Source of the DNA: Epiperipatus broadwayi
Lineage: Eukaryota > Onychophora > Udeonychophora > Euonychophora > Peripatidae
Length of the DNA stretch: 64,000 bases
NCBI GenBank assembly: GCA_028023455.1
Contig: JAQFVV010006449.1
Span: 250,001 to 314,000 of the forward strand
Direction: 5' to 3'
Below are positions 63,580-64,000 of this stretch, piece by piece (the stretch's first letter is position 1; each line of letters begins with the position of its first letter). The translations under genes and the position numbers were made by a program. The notes under the pieces were generated by a model. It ran no database searches. It was not told the origin of the DNA and worked only from the letters and a program-made list of their open reading frames with translations.

Positions 63580-64000
63580 CCTTTTCTTGATGTTCTAGTC
63601 ACCAGAACACCAAATAGTTTATCTTTTTCTATTTACAGAAAGGATACACACACAGACAGATATTTACATTTCCATTCTCATCATCACCCAACTCAGATAG
63701 TTTCTGTAGCCAAAACTCTTTTAAATAGAGCAATTAACCTTTCAGATGACACACATCTGAAAGAAGAAATAAATCATATTAATAGTGTTTTATTAGCAAA
63801 TAGTTATAATTACAAATTTATAAAAAAAGCCTTATTTCAAGCCCAAAATAGACAAAATAGGAAACAAAAAGATGATAAGTCAGCTATTAGGATTTGTGTT
63901 CCATATGTAAAAGGAACTACAGACAGTATCGGACGTATATTAAAACGCTTATAATATAGATACAGCATTTTCTGCTCATCAAAAGATCAGCAATATAATA
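63172..64000. repeat. Giant palindrome, arms of at least 408 bp, 12-base loop
   Basis: The left arm at 63172-63579 and right arm at 63592-64000 are inverted copies with only a handful of differences, around the loop 63580-63591. The right arm continues beyond the window, so the true arm length is unknown. Confidence 0.95.
63592..64000 (+). pseudogene. Second Penelope-like copy, head-to-head, cut by the window edge
   Basis: The plus strand encodes the same LVTRTPN, THTDRYLHF and KTLLNRAI blocks as the minus-strand copy. Relative to its twin it has one extra T in the run after AAACGC near 63949, which introduces a stop just after GRILKRL. The GIY-YIG part would lie beyond base 64000. Head-to-head truncated copies are a known feature of Penelope-like insertions. 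Confidence 0.8.

Overview
This is a eukaryotic, almost certainly metazoan, non-genic window. It is very AT-rich and packed with repeats: long pure (AAT)n and (TA)n tracts, several families of long-hairpin elements, and three kinds of retroelement. Retroelement content, long microsatellites and tRNA-like relics fit an invertebrate genome such as a cephalopod mollusc, but the sequence does not prove the taxon. No bacterial gene organisation and no convincing multi-exon host gene was found. The best host-gene trace is a possible signal-peptide exon with a splice donor at 60892-60949. Two weaker ones lie at 26172-26198 and 29833-29872.

Layout. 1-12.3 kb: AT-rich DNA with worn copies of dispersed repeats (family A, about 350 bp; family B) and foldbacks. 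13-19.6 kb: two long (AAT)n tracts, a perfect hairpin and a 175-bp satellite. 22.8-25.5 kb: a decayed minus-strand RTE-like LINE, itself interrupted by a family A copy. 27-28.7 kb: a pair of 45-bp inverted repeats 1.5 kb apart. 30.4-39.1 kb: the best preserved locus, an L1/Tx1-like LINE bounded by a target-site duplication (TSD). A full-length 3.3-kb RTE-like LINE has landed inside its ORF2 and made a second TSD. 41.8-49.1 kb: two same-direction copies of a 2.8-kb unit; only the second carries a 620-bp insertion, bounded by an exact 14-bp TSD. 49-54 kb: palindromic (TA)n cluster, a 1.8-kb segment between 13-bp direct repeats, and a 45-bp-TIR element. 55-56 kb: a second RTE relic. 56.5-62 kb: trinucleotide and (TA)n arrays, a 113-bp-arm palindrome, and a 404-bp tandem array of the TIR family. 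62.6-64 kb: the C-terminal part of a Penelope-like element (PLE) with a GIY-YIG endonuclease, head-to-head with a second copy that runs off the window edge.

The coding sequences do not form a pathway. The reverse transcriptases and endonucleases served only their own elements' mobility, and nearly all are now broken by frameshifts or catalytic substitutions. The window's interest lies in its record of nested insertions, which can be put in order, and in the repeated pairing of long palindromes with (TA)n or (AAT)n tracts.
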